A DNA stretch of 64,000 nucleotides, taken from Streptomyces chartreusis (GTDB lineage Bacteria > Actinomycetota > Actinomycetes > Streptomycetales > Streptomycetaceae). The notes under the pieces are model-generated. The model saw only the letters and a list, made by a program, of their open reading frames with translations. It made no database searches and was not told where the DNA came from. The stretch spans positions 5,270,001 to 5,334,000 of the forward strand of contig NZ_CP023689.1 of the NCBI RefSeq assembly GCF_008704715.1, given 5' to 3'. Below, piece by piece: positions 1-8,168 of the stretch (positions are counted from its first letter, which is position 1; the number at the start of each line of letters is the position of its first letter). The position numbers and the translations under genes were made by a program.

Positions 1-706
1 CGGCGCGGTCGTCGCCGGGGCCGGCTACACCGTTGTCACAGTCCAGGACGCCGACCGGGACGCGGGCCTGCCGACGTGGAAGTTCCCCAAGCCGGCCGCG
101 GCGGACGACAAGGCCGAGAAGTCCGACAAGGCGGCCTCCGGGCTGCGCGGGCTGCTGCTGCCGTATCAGGAGAAGGGCTACACCCCGGGCCCCGACCTCG
201 GCGAGTTCGGCTCGGACGCCGAGCTCAGCGGCCGTCAGGCATCCGAGCTGCGCAAGGAGTCCCTGAAGGAGCTGCCCCGCAAGGAGCGCCGCCAGCTGGA
301 GAGGGAGCTCGACAAGAAGCCCATCGAGGGCATGGCCATGCGCAGCTACTACAAGGCGGACGGTCAGGCGATCTACGACAAGAAAGCCTTCTTCGCCAGC
401 GTGGTACTGGCCCGCATGGAGAGCCGTGCCGCCGCAAAGGACGTCGCGGCCGGCCAGAACGAGTTCCTCTCCGACCTCGGCCTCTTCCGCAAGGGCCCGA
501 AGCTGGACGGCCACAAGAACGCCAAGTGCTTCCTGACGCCCAAGGGCCTCGACGAGAAGCTCGACCGCGTGTACTGCGCGGGCTGGTCCGGAGACGTGCT
601 GATCAGCGTGACCGCGTCCGGTGTGAGGCCGCTCGACCTGACCAGCATCGGGCTGTTCGTCACCGCCCAGCTCGACCGCATCGACGACCCGGGGAAGGCC
701 GTATGA
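1..706 (+). CDS. Hypothetical protein, 5'-truncated by window edge
   Basis: The reading frame is already open at the left edge (first whole codon at base 2) and ends in TGA at 704-706, so only the C-terminal ~234 residues are visible. I do not recognise the family. The visible part starts with a hydrophobic stretch (GAVVAGAGYTVVTV), probably the end of a transmembrane helix, followed by a Lys/Glu-rich soluble region and the phrase LRGLLLPY. The next gene carries a similar layout (TM helix, then LRALLLPA), so the two look like diverged tandem paralogues. The stop overlaps the next start by 4 nt (ATGA), which indicates translational coupling. The C-terminal part is probably extracytoplasmic, but that is inference. 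Confidence 0.75.
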   Translation, partial: GAVVAGAGYTVVTVQDADRDAGLPTWKFPKPAAADDKAEKSDKAASGLRGLLLPYQEKGYTPGPDLGEFGSDAELSGRQASELRKESLKELPRKERRQLERELDKKPIEGMAMRSYYKADGQAIYDKKAFFASVVLARMESRAAAKDVAAGQNEFLSDLGLFRKGPKLDGHKNAKCFLTPKGLDEKLDRVYCAGWSGDVLISVTASGVRPLDLTSIGLFVTAQLDRIDDPGKAV

Positions 707-1584
707 CCGAGCAGCAGCCCATCACGACGGCGCCCTCGGCGGACGTACCGCCGATGCCCGAGGCGCCGCCTGCGGTGGCCGTGGAACCCCCCGTGGCGGT
801 CGTGGAACCCCCGGTGAAGAAGGACCGCCGCGTCCTGCGGGCCGTCCTGCGCTGGACGGCGGCCGTCGTCGTCCTCGCGGCCGTCGGCTCGTCCACCGCG
901 TACGGCATCACACGGATGGAGCGCACCGACGTACCCGGTCTCGCGACCGAGGCGGACGGCCGCTGGACGTACCCGGAGATCACCAAGCCGCCGCTGCCCT
1001 CCGGCAGCCCCGCCCCGTTCGCCGAGGCCAACCCGGCGTCCGTGCACCACGCCGACCTGCGTGCGCTGCTGCTGCCGGCGCCGAAGGGGGCCAAGGCCGA
1101 CAAGGCGCTCGCCGGGCGTGACGGCTGGCTGGCGAAGAAGGACTTCCTGTCGGTGTACGGGTCGAAGGAGGACCGCGACGACCTCGGCCAGGTGCTCACG
1201 GACCACGGCCTGCGGCACGTCGCCGCCCGCGGCTGGACCGCCCAGGACGGCACCCGCACCCGGATCTACCTGCTGCAGTTCGACTCCGGCCAGGTCGCCG
1301 ACGTCCTCCAGCAGGACCACCTGACCAGCTACGACTCGCCCAATCACGCCCTGCGCGGCGCCGCCGAGGTGCACACGGACGAGGAGTTCCCGAGCGAGGC
1401 GGTGGTCATGAACGTGCGGCACTACTCCTACACCGAGTCCAAGCCGTACGGCGCCGAGCAGGTCCGGCAGGCCTACCTGGTGTCGGGCGACGTCGTGGGC
1501 CTGGTGGTGCAGTCCCGCAAGGGCGGTGCGGCGGCCGTACCGTTCCAGCAGACGGTGATCCTGCAGAGCCAGCTGCTGGACTGA
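703..1584 (+). CDS. Single-pass membrane protein, function unknown
   Basis: A 293-residue protein with a Pro/Val-rich cytoplasmic N-terminus (1-40), a basic patch KKDRR, one transmembrane helix at about 51-69, and a long C-terminal domain. The LRALLLPAPKG phrase near residue 115 resembles LRGLLLPY in the preceding gene, which supports a tandem paralogue pair. The start is the ATG in the ATGA overlap with the upstream stop. I recognise no catalytic motif. Its conserved neighbourhood suggests a chromosomal core gene. A membrane-anchored extracytoplasmic sensor or binding domain is possible, but nothing in the sequence proves it. Confidence 0.8.
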   Translation: MTEQQPITTAPSADVPPMPEAPPAVAVEPPVAVVEPPVKKDRRVLRAVLRWTAAVVVLAAVGSSTAYGITRMERTDVPGLATEADGRWTYPEITKPPLPSGSPAPFAEANPASVHHADLRALLLPAPKGAKADKALAGRDGWLAKKDFLSVYGSKEDRDDLGQVLTDHGLRHVAARGWTAQDGTRTRIYLLQFDSGQVADVLQQDHLTSYDSPNHALRGAAEVHTDEEFPSEAVVMNVRHYSYTESKPYGAEQVRQAYLVSGDVVGLVVQSRKGGAAAVPFQQTVILQSQLLD

Positions 1585-1687
1585 CCCCGCGAGGGCGTAC
1601 CTCACAAGGAGGGCCGGTCCCCGGCCGCGTAAGCTGGGGCCCGGCCCTGTACGTACCGCTCAACCTCCGCTCATCGAGGAGCACCCC

Positions 1688-1786
1688 GTGGAGATCTTCT
1701 TCGAAGCCCTGCTGGCCCTGGTCTGCGTCGGCGTCCTCGCCTTCGCCGGCCTGACCGTGAAGAAGCTGTACCAGGGCCAGCGCTGA
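1688..1786 (+). CDS. 32-aa membrane peptide
   Basis: A short GTG-started frame encodes 32 residues with one hydrophobic helix (about residues 6-24) and a basic tail ending KKLYQGQR, the layout of a single-pass membrane microprotein with its C-terminus inside. A clear Shine-Dalgarno sequence (GAGGAG) sits 8 nt before the start. It lies between two well-supported genes on the same strand and ends 24 nt before the nitrobindin-like gene. Function is unknown. Its small size means it could be missed by gene callers. Conservation in other Streptomyces would settle whether it is translated. Confidence 0.65.
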   Translation: MEIFFEALLALVCVGVLAFAGLTVKKLYQGQR

Positions 1787-1809
1787 CCCACGTCTAGGAA
1801 ACGCCCCTC

Positions 1810-2385
1810 ATGATCGAGATTCCGTCCGACCTCCACAAGGACCTCGTCCCGCTCGCCTTCCTGCTCGGCAACTGGGCCGGCGCCGGCGTGCACGACTTCC
1901 CGGGCTCCGAGAAGTGCAACTTCGGGCAGGAGGTCGCCTTCACCCACGACGGCCGTGACTTCCTGGAGTACCAGTCCCACACCTGGGTGCTGGACAACGA
2001 CGGGAACAAGGTCCGTCCCCTGGAGTCCGAGCACGGCTTCTGGCGCATCGACGCCGACCGCAAGGTCGAGGTGACGATGGTCCGCGACGACGGCGTCGTC
2101 GAGATCTGGTACGGCGAGCTCGCCGACAAGAAGCCCCAGATCGACCTGGTCACGGACGCCGTGGCCCGCACGGCCGCCTCCGGCCCCTACAGCGGCGGCA
2201 AGCGGCTGTACGGCTACGTCAAGAGCGACCTGATGTGGGTCGGCGAGAAGCAGACCCCCGAGGTCGAGCTGCGCCCGTACATGTCGGCCCACCTGAAGAA
2301 GGTCGTCACCCCGGAGGACGTCGAGCGCTGGGCCAAGGCCCTGCCGGACGACATGCCGGACGACGGCATCGCCTTCTTCAAGTAG
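1810..2385 (+). CDS. FABP-like heme-binding protein (nitrobindin family)
   Basis: 191 residues of the FABP-like/nitrobindin family, ten-stranded beta-barrels that bind heme and react with NO or peroxynitrite. The N-terminal signature LLGNWAGAG is present, although the following segment reads HDFP where the family usually has a GxYP pattern. A candidate proximal heme ligand is His161 in MSAHLKKV, the position expected from family members. The predicted protein is cytosolic, with no signal peptide. It is followed after 40 nt by nur, an arrangement I recall as conserved in Streptomyces. Heme binding is inferred from the family, because the altered N-terminal motif leaves some doubt. Confidence 0.85.
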   Translation: MIEIPSDLHKDLVPLAFLLGNWAGAGVHDFPGSEKCNFGQEVAFTHDGRDFLEYQSHTWVLDNDGNKVRPLESEHGFWRIDADRKVEVTMVRDDGVVEIWYGELADKKPQIDLVTDAVARTAASGPYSGGKRLYGYVKSDLMWVGEKQTPEVELRPYMSAHLKKVVTPEDVERWAKALPDDMPDDGIAFFK

Positions 2386-2413
2386 TTCCGAAAGCAGTTT
2401 TGACGAGTGGTCC

Positions 2414-2425
2414 TAGACTTCCAGT
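2414..2425 (+). promoter_or_regulatory. Leaderless -10 region of nur
   Basis: TAGACT (2414-2419) fits the TAnnnT -10 pattern and is followed by exactly 6 nt before the GTG start at 2426, with no Shine-Dalgarno sequence in between. This predicts a leaderless transcript. No convincing -35 hexamer is visible at the ideal distance. Confidence 0.5.
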
Positions 2426-2878
2426 GTGGTGAGCACCGACTGGAAGAGCGACCTCAGGCAGCGTGGCTACCGGCTGACGCCTCAGCGTCAGCTTGTCCTG
2501 GAAGCCGTGGACACCCTTGAGCATGCGACCCCCGACGACATCCTCGTGGAAGTGAGGAAGACGGCGTCGGGGGTCAACATTTCCACCGTGTACCGGACCC
2601 TGGAGCTCCTGGAGGAGCTCGGTCTCGTCAGCCACGCCCACCTCGGGCACGGCGCGCCGACGTACCACCTCGCGGACCGCCACCACCACATCCACCTGGT
2701 CTGCCGCGACTGCACGAACGTGATCGAGGCCGATGTGTCGGTGGCCGCCGAGTTCACGGCCAAGCTGCGCCGCGAGTTCGGCTTCGACACCGACATGAAG
2801 CACTTCGCGATCTTCGGCCGGTGCAAGGACTGCGCGCACAAGGGCGCGAACGGCAAGACTTCAACTACCGAGTCGTAG
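2426..2878 (+). CDS. nur: Nickel uptake regulator Nur (Fur family)
   Basis: A 150-residue Fur-family repressor. In Streptomyces, Nur represses nickel transport genes and controls the Fe/Ni superoxide dismutase switch when nickel is bound. The N-terminal winged helix (about 8-80) is followed by a dimerisation domain. From the start used here, His33, His70, His72, His86, His88, His90 and His126 all fall at positions I recall as metal ligands of S. coelicolor Nur (two metal sites per subunit). Cys pairs CRDC (93-96) and CKDC near the C-terminus are also present. The start is one of two adjacent GTG codons preceded by a TAnnnT box. Confidence 0.95.
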   Translation: MVSTDWKSDLRQRGYRLTPQRQLVLEAVDTLEHATPDDILVEVRKTASGVNISTVYRTLELLEELGLVSHAHLGHGAPTYHLADRHHHIHLVCRDCTNVIEADVSVAAEFTAKLRREFGFDTDMKHFAIFGRCKDCAHKGANGKTSTTES

Positions 2879-2888
2879 GCTTGTCCCC
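2876..2888 (+). promoter_or_regulatory. Leaderless -10 region of ygfZ-like gene
   Basis: TAGGCT (2876-2881) overlaps the nur stop codon and lies 7 nt before the ATG at 2889. No Shine-Dalgarno sequence is seen. It suggests an independent leaderless transcript in addition to any read-through from nur. Confidence 0.4.
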
Positions 2889-3854
2889 ATGAAGAGCCCC
2901 CTGCTGACCCTGCCCGGCGCCGTCCCTGCCGAGGGCGTGGACGAAGGTGTCGCCGCCCACTACGGCGATCTGTTCCGCGAGCAGCGCGCCCTCGCCGACG
3001 GCACCGGCTTCGTCGACCTGTCGCACCGCGGGGTCGTCGCCGTCACCGGCGACGACCGGCTGACCTGGCTGCACCTGCTGCTCACCCAGCACGTCAGCGA
3101 GCTGCCCACGGGCGAGGCCACCGAGGCGCTGATCCTCTCCGCGCACGGCCACATCGAGCACGCGCTGTATCTGGTCGACGACGGTACGACCACCTGGGCC
3201 CATGTCGAGCCCGGCACCCAGGAGGCGCTGATCGCCTACCTGGAGTCGATGAAGTTCTTCTACCAGGTCGAAGTCACCGACCGTACGGACGACTTCGCGA
3301 TCGTGCACCTGCCCGCCGGATCCATCGCCGAGGTGCCCGAGGGCGTCGTCGTGCGCGAGACGGCGTACGGCCGTGACCTGTTCCTGCCGCGGGCCGACCT
3401 GGAGTCCTACGCCGAGAAGGCGGGCCCGGCGGCCGGCATCCTCGCCCACGAGGCCCTGCGCGTCGAGCAGCACCGCCCGCGCCTGGGCTTCGAGACCGAC
3501 CACCGCACGATCCCGCACGAGCTGGGCTGGATCGGCACGGCGGTGCATCTCCAGAAGGGCTGCTACCGCGGCCAGGAGACCGTCGCCCGCGTCCAGAACC
3601 TCGGCAAGCCCCCGCGCCGCCTGGTCTTCCTGCACCTGGACGGCAGCGAGGTCCACCTGCCGACCCCCGGCACCGAGATCCACCTCGCGGACGAGGGCCC
3701 CGACGGCCGCAAGATCGGCTTCATCACGACGTCCGTACGACACCACGAGCTCGGCCCGGTCGCGCTGGCGCTGGTGAAGCGGAACGTCGCACTCGACGCA
3801 CGGCTGGTGGCGGGAGACACAGCAGCAGCCCAGGAAGCCGTCGTCGAGCCGTAG
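2889..3854 (+). CDS. ygfZ: Folate-binding protein YgfZ (Fe-S cluster maintenance)
   Basis: 321 residues of the YgfZ/GcvT-like family, tetrahydrofolate-binding proteins that help assemble or repair Fe-S clusters. The diagnostic motif KGCYRGQE lies at residues 223-230 and contains the conserved Cys225. The N-terminal DLSHRGVVAVTGDDRLTWL stretch is typical of the GcvT-like fold, and length matches the family. Predicted cytosolic. It follows nur immediately, with its own TAnnnT box overlapping the nur stop. A glycine-cleavage T-protein is excluded by the YgfZ signature and the shorter length. Confidence 0.92.
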   Translation: MKSPLLTLPGAVPAEGVDEGVAAHYGDLFREQRALADGTGFVDLSHRGVVAVTGDDRLTWLHLLLTQHVSELPTGEATEALILSAHGHIEHALYLVDDGTTTWAHVEPGTQEALIAYLESMKFFYQVEVTDRTDDFAIVHLPAGSIAEVPEGVVVRETAYGRDLFLPRADLESYAEKAGPAAGILAHEALRVEQHRPRLGFETDHRTIPHELGWIGTAVHLQKGCYRGQETVARVQNLGKPPRRLVFLHLDGSEVHLPTPGTEIHLADEGPDGRKIGFITTSVRHHELGPVALALVKRNVALDARLVAGDTAAAQEAVVEP

Positions 3855-3872
3855 TCCGGACCCTCTGGGTCC

Positions 3873-4298
3873 TCAGATCTCCACAAGCACGGTGAACGGG
3901 CCGTCGTTCGTCAGGGACACCCGCATCTTGGCGCCGAACCGGCCCGTCGCCACCGTGGCGCCCAGGGCGCGCAGTTGGGCGACGACCTCGTCGACGAGCG
4001 GCTCGGCGACATCGCCAGGGGCGGCCGCGTTCCAGGTGGGCCGGCGGCCCTTGCGGGCGTCGCCGTACAGGGTGAACTGGCTGATGACGAGGAGCGGGGC
4101 GTCGATGTCGCTGCACGACTTCTCGTCGTCCAGCATGCGGATCGACCAGAGTTTGCGGGCGAGTTGGGCCGCCTTCTCCTTAGTGTCCTCGTGCGTGACG
4201 CCGACGAGCACGCACAGGCCCTCGCCGGTGATCTCCCCGACCGTCTCGCCGTCCACGACGACACTCGCGCCGTCCACCCTCTGCACCACAGCTCGCAT
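3873..4298 (-). CDS. dtd: D-aminoacyl-tRNA deacylase Dtd
   Basis: 141 residues matching Dtd, which hydrolyses D-aminoacyl-tRNA and Gly-tRNA(Ala) to keep D-amino acids out of protein synthesis. Both active-site signatures are visible: SQFTLYGD with the following KGRRP, and the NDGPFT motif near the C-terminus that corresponds to the cross-subunit Gly-cisPro region (NxGPxT). Cytosolic homodimer by family. It is convergent with the YgfZ-like gene (18 nt apart). Length is close to the usual 145 residues. Confidence 0.97.
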   Translation of the reverse strand: MRAVVQRVDGASVVVDGETVGEITGEGLCVLVGVTHEDTKEKAAQLARKLWSIRMLDDEKSCSDIDAPLLVISQFTLYGDARKGRRPTWNAAAPGDVAEPLVDEVVAQLRALGATVATGRFGAKMRVSLTNDGPFTVLVEI

Positions 4299-4457
4299 GG
4301 CGCCATCATGCCGTGTGCACGGACGTGCCTCATAAGGGGCTTCTTTTTTGCTCCTTAACCCCCCATCTGGGGCTGTTCATGCGCACTCGGTCACATAGGT
4401 GCCACTTGTGATGGCACCATGCTCCTCACACGCCGGTCGAGGGGACGGTAGAGGCAC

Positions 4458-5081
4458 ATGAGCACACCGAGTACCGAGCAACCGCCCGGGGCTGTCGCAC
4501 TGACCCACGCGGCCCGGCTGGACGGTCTGCGGCCGCCCACACAGCGCACCGCCGACGATCCGGGCCCCGGCCCGCACACACGGCCGGCCGTGGAGCCGAC
4601 CGAGCACGACCTGACCGTGCTCAGTCTGCCCGAACTGCGCACGCTGCGGCGGTACGCCCAGCGCGACGAGGCGGACCTGAGTTATGTACGACGGCTGTTG
4701 CAGGGGCGGATCGACATTCTGCGGGCCGAGCTGGCGTGGCGCTCCCCAGCGGGCGCGGCGTCCGTCGTGGACCGCCTCCCGGAGATCCTCACCGACGCCC
4801 CGGCCCGCCAGCGCTCCTCCGCCCGGCACGTGACGCTGGGGACTCCGCAGAGCGAGGAGTACCGGCGGCTGGCGGCCGAGATGCTGTCCGAGGTGGAGCT
4901 GTCCGACCTCCAGGCCCGCACGGACGCCGAGCTGAACACGGCGATGGGGCGCCTCGTGCGCTACGAGCAGGAGGTGTCGGGCCGCCGCCAGCTCCTGCAG
5001 CGGACGGCGGACGAGTGCAGCACGGAGATCGCCCGCCGGTACCGGGACGGCGAGGCGCAGGTGGACGACCTGCTGACGTAG
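4458..5081 (+). CDS. rsiG: Anti-sigma factor RsiG (AmfC-like), binds c-di-GMP
   Basis: 207 residues, largely helical. Two copies of the c-di-GMP-binding signature ExxxSxxRxxxQxxxD are present with all key residues: E71-S75-R78-Q82-D86 and E170-S174-R177-Q181-D185. In S. venezuelae, RsiG uses these motifs to hold a c-di-GMP dimer and thereby sequester the sporulation sigma factor WhiG. The protein was earlier called AmfC, for aerial mycelium formation. The N-terminal ~50 residues are Pro-rich and probably disordered. The ATG has a GAGG Shine-Dalgarno sequence. This ties the locus to developmental control, as do the DevA-type regulators downstream. Confidence 0.93.
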   Translation: MSTPSTEQPPGAVALTHAARLDGLRPPTQRTADDPGPGPHTRPAVEPTEHDLTVLSLPELRTLRRYAQRDEADLSYVRRLLQGRIDILRAELAWRSPAGAASVVDRLPEILTDAPARQRSSARHVTLGTPQSEEYRRLAAEMLSEVELSDLQARTDAELNTAMGRLVRYEQEVSGRRQLLQRTADECSTEIARRYRDGEAQVDDLLT

Positions 5082-5165
5082 CCGGGGCGGCGGGTCGCAG
5101 CGGGTCGGCGGTCGCGGAAACTCATCCACAGGCTGTGGAAAATTTCGCCGGATCGGGTGGGTGAC

Positions 5166-5223
5166 GTGACGGGCTGACGGCGGTGTGGTGTGACGGGCTG
5201 ACGGCGGCCCGGTGTGACGGCGG
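5166..5223 (+). repeat. Short direct repeat (18-mer, 24-nt period)
   Basis: GTGACGGGCTGACGGCGG occurs at 5166-5183 and 5190-5207, with a degenerate third copy (GTGTGACGGCGG core) at 5212-5223. It sits in the 267-nt gap between rsiG and the Eis-like gene. No protein or hairpin role is evident. It could be a regulator-binding array or replication slippage. Confidence 0.6.
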
Positions 5224-5336
5224 TTGGTCGGAGTTGGTCGGCCGGCCGCCCGGGGCATCGGGGCGGTCGGCGCCGGGCGGGCCCCTTGTCAGTTCGGGGC
5301 GGGGGAAAATTCGGCGACACCCCGCGTCCGCCGACC

Positions 5337-5348
5337 TACCGTGGCCCC
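5337..5348 (+). promoter_or_regulatory. Leaderless -10 region of Eis-like gene
   Basis: TACCGT (5337-5342) is followed by 6 nt and then the ATG at 5349. There is no Shine-Dalgarno sequence. The fit to TAnnnT and the spacing support a leaderless mRNA and choose this ATG over an in-frame start farther upstream. Confidence 0.5.
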
Positions 5349-6608
5349 ATGAGCCGTCCCGTACCCCACATCGACGTCCGCTCGATCACCGAGGCCGATA
5401 TTCCGGACTGGACCCGGGCCCTGAACACCGGTTTTCTGCGTACGCCCGACGTCGCCGAGACGGAGGTCGCGGACCGGGCGTCGTACATCGTCCCGTCCCG
5501 CACCCTCGGCGCCTTCGATGCCGGCCGCTGCGTCGCCACCTTCCGGTCCTTCGCGCAGGAACTCACCGTCGTCGGCGGTGCCACCGTCCCCGCCGACGCC
5601 ATCTCGAACGTCACCGTCACCCCGACCCACCGCCGCCGCGGCCTGCTCAACCGGATGATGGCCCACGACCTCGCGGCCGCGAAGGAGCGCGGGGACGTCG
5701 TGGCGACACTGATCGCCGCCGAGTACCCGATCTACGGCCGCTACGGCTTCGGCCCCGCCACCTGGGCCGCCGAGTGGACCGTCGACGTACCCCGCGCCGG
5801 CCTCGACCCCAGATGGGCCGGCCCCGAGGACGGCGGCCGTATCGACATCGTGGACAGCGCGGACGTACGCAAGATCGGCCCGGAGCTGCACGAGCGGGTG
5901 CGCCTGGCGCAGCCGGGTGCCACCGACCGGGACGAGCGGTGGTGGCAGGTCGCCACCGGCGCGGTGCGCCTGGACCGGTCGCCGTGGACGGAGCCGTTCT
6001 TCGCGGTGTACCGCTCGGCGGGCGGCGAGGTCGAGGGGCTGGTCTCGTACCTGGCGGACGACAAGTGGGGCGACGGCAAGCAGCCGCTCAACACGGCGTC
6101 CGTGAAGTGGCTGATCGCGGCGACGCCGGAGGCCGAGCGCAACCTGTGGCGCTACCTGTGCTCGATCGACTGGATCACGACGGTCAGGAGCGGCTGGCGG
6201 GCCCCCGACGACCTGCTGCCCTTCTTCCTCCCCGACCCGCGCGCGGCCAGGATCACGACACTGGCGGACTGGCTGTGGGTACGGGTGCTGGATGTCGTAC
6301 GGGCTCTGGAGGCGCGTACGTACGAAGGCCAGGGCGAGCTGGTGCTGGAGGTCGTGGACGGGGCCGGGCTAGCGGGCGGGCGTTACCGGCTCCGGGCGGC
6401 GGCTGACGGGGCGTCCTGCGCGCCGACAACGGCCGCGGCGGACCTCACTCTCGACGTCGCCGAACTGGGCGCCCTGTGGCTGGGCGACGAGTCCGCGGTA
6501 CGGCTCGCCGCGCTCGGGCGGGTCCGGGAAGAACGAGCGGGCGCCGCCAAGGTGGCCGACGCCCTGCTGCGTACGTCCAGGCGGCCTTGGTGCCCGGACA
6601 TGTTCTGA
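5349..6608 (+). CDS. Eis-family GNAT N-acetyltransferase
   Basis: 419 residues of the Eis family: an N-terminal GNAT domain with acetyl-CoA loop (VTPTHRRRGLL, about 90-100), a second degenerate GNAT domain, and a C-terminal SCP2-like domain. Key Eis features are visible: the YPIYGRYGFGPA segment (Tyr129/Tyr132) with the candidate general acid, and a terminal Phe whose carboxylate acts as base in mycobacterial Eis (this protein ends CPDMF). Family members acetylate amines, including aminoglycosides or polyamines, in the cytosol. The true substrate here is unknown. The start is set by the TAnnnT box 6 nt upstream. Confidence 0.9.
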   Translation: MSRPVPHIDVRSITEADIPDWTRALNTGFLRTPDVAETEVADRASYIVPSRTLGAFDAGRCVATFRSFAQELTVVGGATVPADAISNVTVTPTHRRRGLLNRMMAHDLAAAKERGDVVATLIAAEYPIYGRYGFGPATWAAEWTVDVPRAGLDPRWAGPEDGGRIDIVDSADVRKIGPELHERVRLAQPGATDRDERWWQVATGAVRLDRSPWTEPFFAVYRSAGGEVEGLVSYLADDKWGDGKQPLNTASVKWLIAATPEAERNLWRYLCSIDWITTVRSGWRAPDDLLPFFLPDPRAARITTLADWLWVRVLDVVRALEARTYEGQGELVLEVVDGAGLAGGRYRLRAAADGASCAPTTAAADLTLDVAELGALWLGDESAVRLAALGRVREERAGAAKVADALLRTSRRPWCPDMF

Positions 6609-6757
6609 GACTCCTCTCTCCCGACGACAGGTCTGCTCATCCGTAGCGAGCTGTTCAGTTGTGGTTGTTGATCAGTGGTGCCTGTTCAGTTGTGGCTGTG
6701 CGGTCGATGTTCAGTTGTCGGTGTGGAGTTGTGACTGTGCTGACCGACCGGGCTCCC

Positions 6758-6779
6758 GGCTCCCCTCCGGAAGGGAGCC
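6758..6779. terminator. Hairpin between Eis-like gene and membrane microprotein
   Basis: GGCTCCC (6758-6764) pairs with GGGAGCC (6773-6779) around an 8-nt loop. It lies downstream of both convergent genes and could stop transcription from either side. No long T-tract follows. The preceding 6655-6740 segment repeats the word GTTCAGTTGT three times. Confidence 0.45.
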
Positions 6780-6820
6780 CGAGCGGCCGAACCTGGTCCC
6801 CGGGGCCTTCTTGCGAAGAC

Positions 6821-7000
6821 CTAATGGGCGAGCAGCATGACGAGGATCACCGCGCCGATGCCGCCGATCATGGTGTTCTTTGCCTTGATACCGATGGACA
6901 GGGCGAGGAAGGCAATGATGCCCATCGGCCCGTACTTCCACTGGATGAGTTGCTCGAATCCAATGACGAGCGCGGCGACGGCGAGGTAGACGAGCGGCAT
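6821..7000 (-). CDS. 59-aa two-helix membrane protein, IKAKN family, copy 1
   Basis: 59 residues with two hydrophobic helices and the central motif GIKAKN. The ATG is chosen because AAGGGAGACC, a good Shine-Dalgarno sequence, precedes it and because the paralogue at 8169-8357 starts at the same place. Both share the core EQ-x(2)-QWKYG-x(2)-GII and GIKAKN. It is divergent from the GntR gene at 7182, and the same arrangement recurs twice more downstream. No function is known to me. The conserved pairing suggests a membrane partner or target of the adjacent regulator. Confidence 0.8.
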   Translation of the reverse strand: MPLVYLAVAALVIGFEQLIQWKYGPMGIIAFLALSIGIKAKNTMIGGIGAVILVMLLAH

Positions 7001-7078
7001 GCAGGTCTCCCTTCGGGGACGATGGTCGACAGAACCGACGCTTGTGGCCAACACTCTTGAAGCTTGACCATGTTGCTT

Positions 7079-7095
7079 AAGTTGGCGACCAACTT
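7079..7095. promoter_or_regulatory. Candidate GntR operator (AAGTTGG-CGA-CCAACTT)
   Basis: A perfect inverted repeat with 7-bp arms and a 3-bp centre lies midway between the divergent microprotein and GntR genes. The half-site AGTTGG/CCAACT recurs in the equivalent intergenic regions at 8404-8429 and 10350/10426, next to the two paralogous regulators. This makes it a good candidate autoregulatory operator. Binding has not been shown from sequence. Confidence 0.55.
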
Positions 7096-7169
7096 CACTG
7101 TACTTATCACCGCTTGGAAGCGACTCATAACCACCTTCCCGGGAACTGCCTAAAGATGGCGGGAAGTTG

Positions 7170-7181
7170 TAGTGTTTGGTC
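7170..7181 (+). promoter_or_regulatory. Leaderless -10 region of devE-like gene
   Basis: TAGTGT (7170-7175) plus 6 nt precedes GTG at 7182. The matching stretch upstream of the paralogue (TAGCGT, 8505-8510, then TTTGGTC and GTG) is nearly identical, so the whole promoter-start unit appears to have been duplicated. Confidence 0.55.
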
Positions 7182-8093
7182 GTGGAGCCGAAACACGCCT
7201 CCGTCAATGGACGGAAGAGTTCACAGCGGCCACAGAAGTCACACCGGGAGGTGGCCGACGAGCTGCGCGCCCGGATCACCTCGGGCGAGCTGCGGCCCGG
7301 CCAGCGCATGCCCACCCAGGCCAAGCTGGCCGTCGAGTTCGGCGTCGAGCGCGGAGCCGTACGGCAGGCGCTGCGCATCCTTCAGTCGGAGCATCTGCTC
7401 ACGAACGTCTCCAAAGGTGCCCCGGCCACCGTCGCCCCCGACCTCGGCAAGGCGCTGACCGGCCCCGGAGCCCCGCCGGCGCCTACCATGGTGGCCCTCG
7501 CACCGCGGATCGCGTCCGCCTTCGCGGCCCCGCACGTGGAGATCGACGCCCTGTGCCTGACCTCGGTCTCCCTCACGCTCGCCATCGGCGAACCGCTCCG
7601 TCAGATCCACGCCGGACAGCTGAAACCGGCCAAGGTCGACTTCCGGGTGCTGCTGCCGAGCCGGGACATCCCGCTCGCCTTCCCGACGCCCGTGGAGGAC
7701 TCCGCCGCCGACGTCGACCTACAGCTGCGCCGCCGCTGGCTCGCCCAGCGCAACGCGCAGGGGCAGGTGCTCCGGCACAACCTGCTGGCGCTGCGTGCCA
7801 CGCACGGCATCGACGTACAGGTCACCTTCCGGGCGCTGCCGTTCACCCCGCCGGTGAAGCTGTACCTGCTCAACGGCACGGAGGCGCTGTTCGCCTACTA
7901 CACGCTGAGCCGCCGCGAGGTGGAGATCGGGCAGCAGCATCTGGAGATGTACGACGCTCCGGGCATCCAGTCGACGCTGTTCGCCTTCGAGCAGGGGGCC
8001 GGGCTGCGGGACATGACGTTCGTGGAGCAGTCGCACGTGTGGTTCAACGCGCTGTGGGAGACGATCAGTTCGGAGCTTGTGCTCACGAGCTGA
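7182..8093 (+). CDS. devE: GntR-family regulator, DevA subfamily (DevE-like)
   Basis: 303 residues: an N-terminal winged helix (about 22-80, with LPTQAKLA-type helix MPTQAKLAVEFGVERGAVRQAL) and a large C-terminal domain shared with the next regulator, for example VTFRALPFTPPVKLYLLN in both. The arrangement matches what I recall for S. coelicolor SCO4188 (devE) beside devA, paralogues with distinct developmental roles. GTG 7182 is preferred because the sequence from the -10 box through this codon is conserved with devA. Divergent from a 59-aa membrane protein, with a palindrome between them. The symbol rests on memory of synteny. Confidence 0.82.
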   Translation: MEPKHASVNGRKSSQRPQKSHREVADELRARITSGELRPGQRMPTQAKLAVEFGVERGAVRQALRILQSEHLLTNVSKGAPATVAPDLGKALTGPGAPPAPTMVALAPRIASAFAAPHVEIDALCLTSVSLTLAIGEPLRQIHAGQLKPAKVDFRVLLPSRDIPLAFPTPVEDSAADVDLQLRRRWLAQRNAQGQVLRHNLLALRATHGIDVQVTFRALPFTPPVKLYLLNGTEALFAYYTLSRREVEIGQQHLEMYDAPGIQSTLFAFEQGAGLRDMTFVEQSHVWFNALWETISSELVLTS

Positions 8094-8168
8094 TCGTCCC
8101 CCACAACGTTTGACCTGTGTGTTCGTCGCTGTCGCGGCGCGCGTGACGGCCCCCGGGACGCGCGTGGA

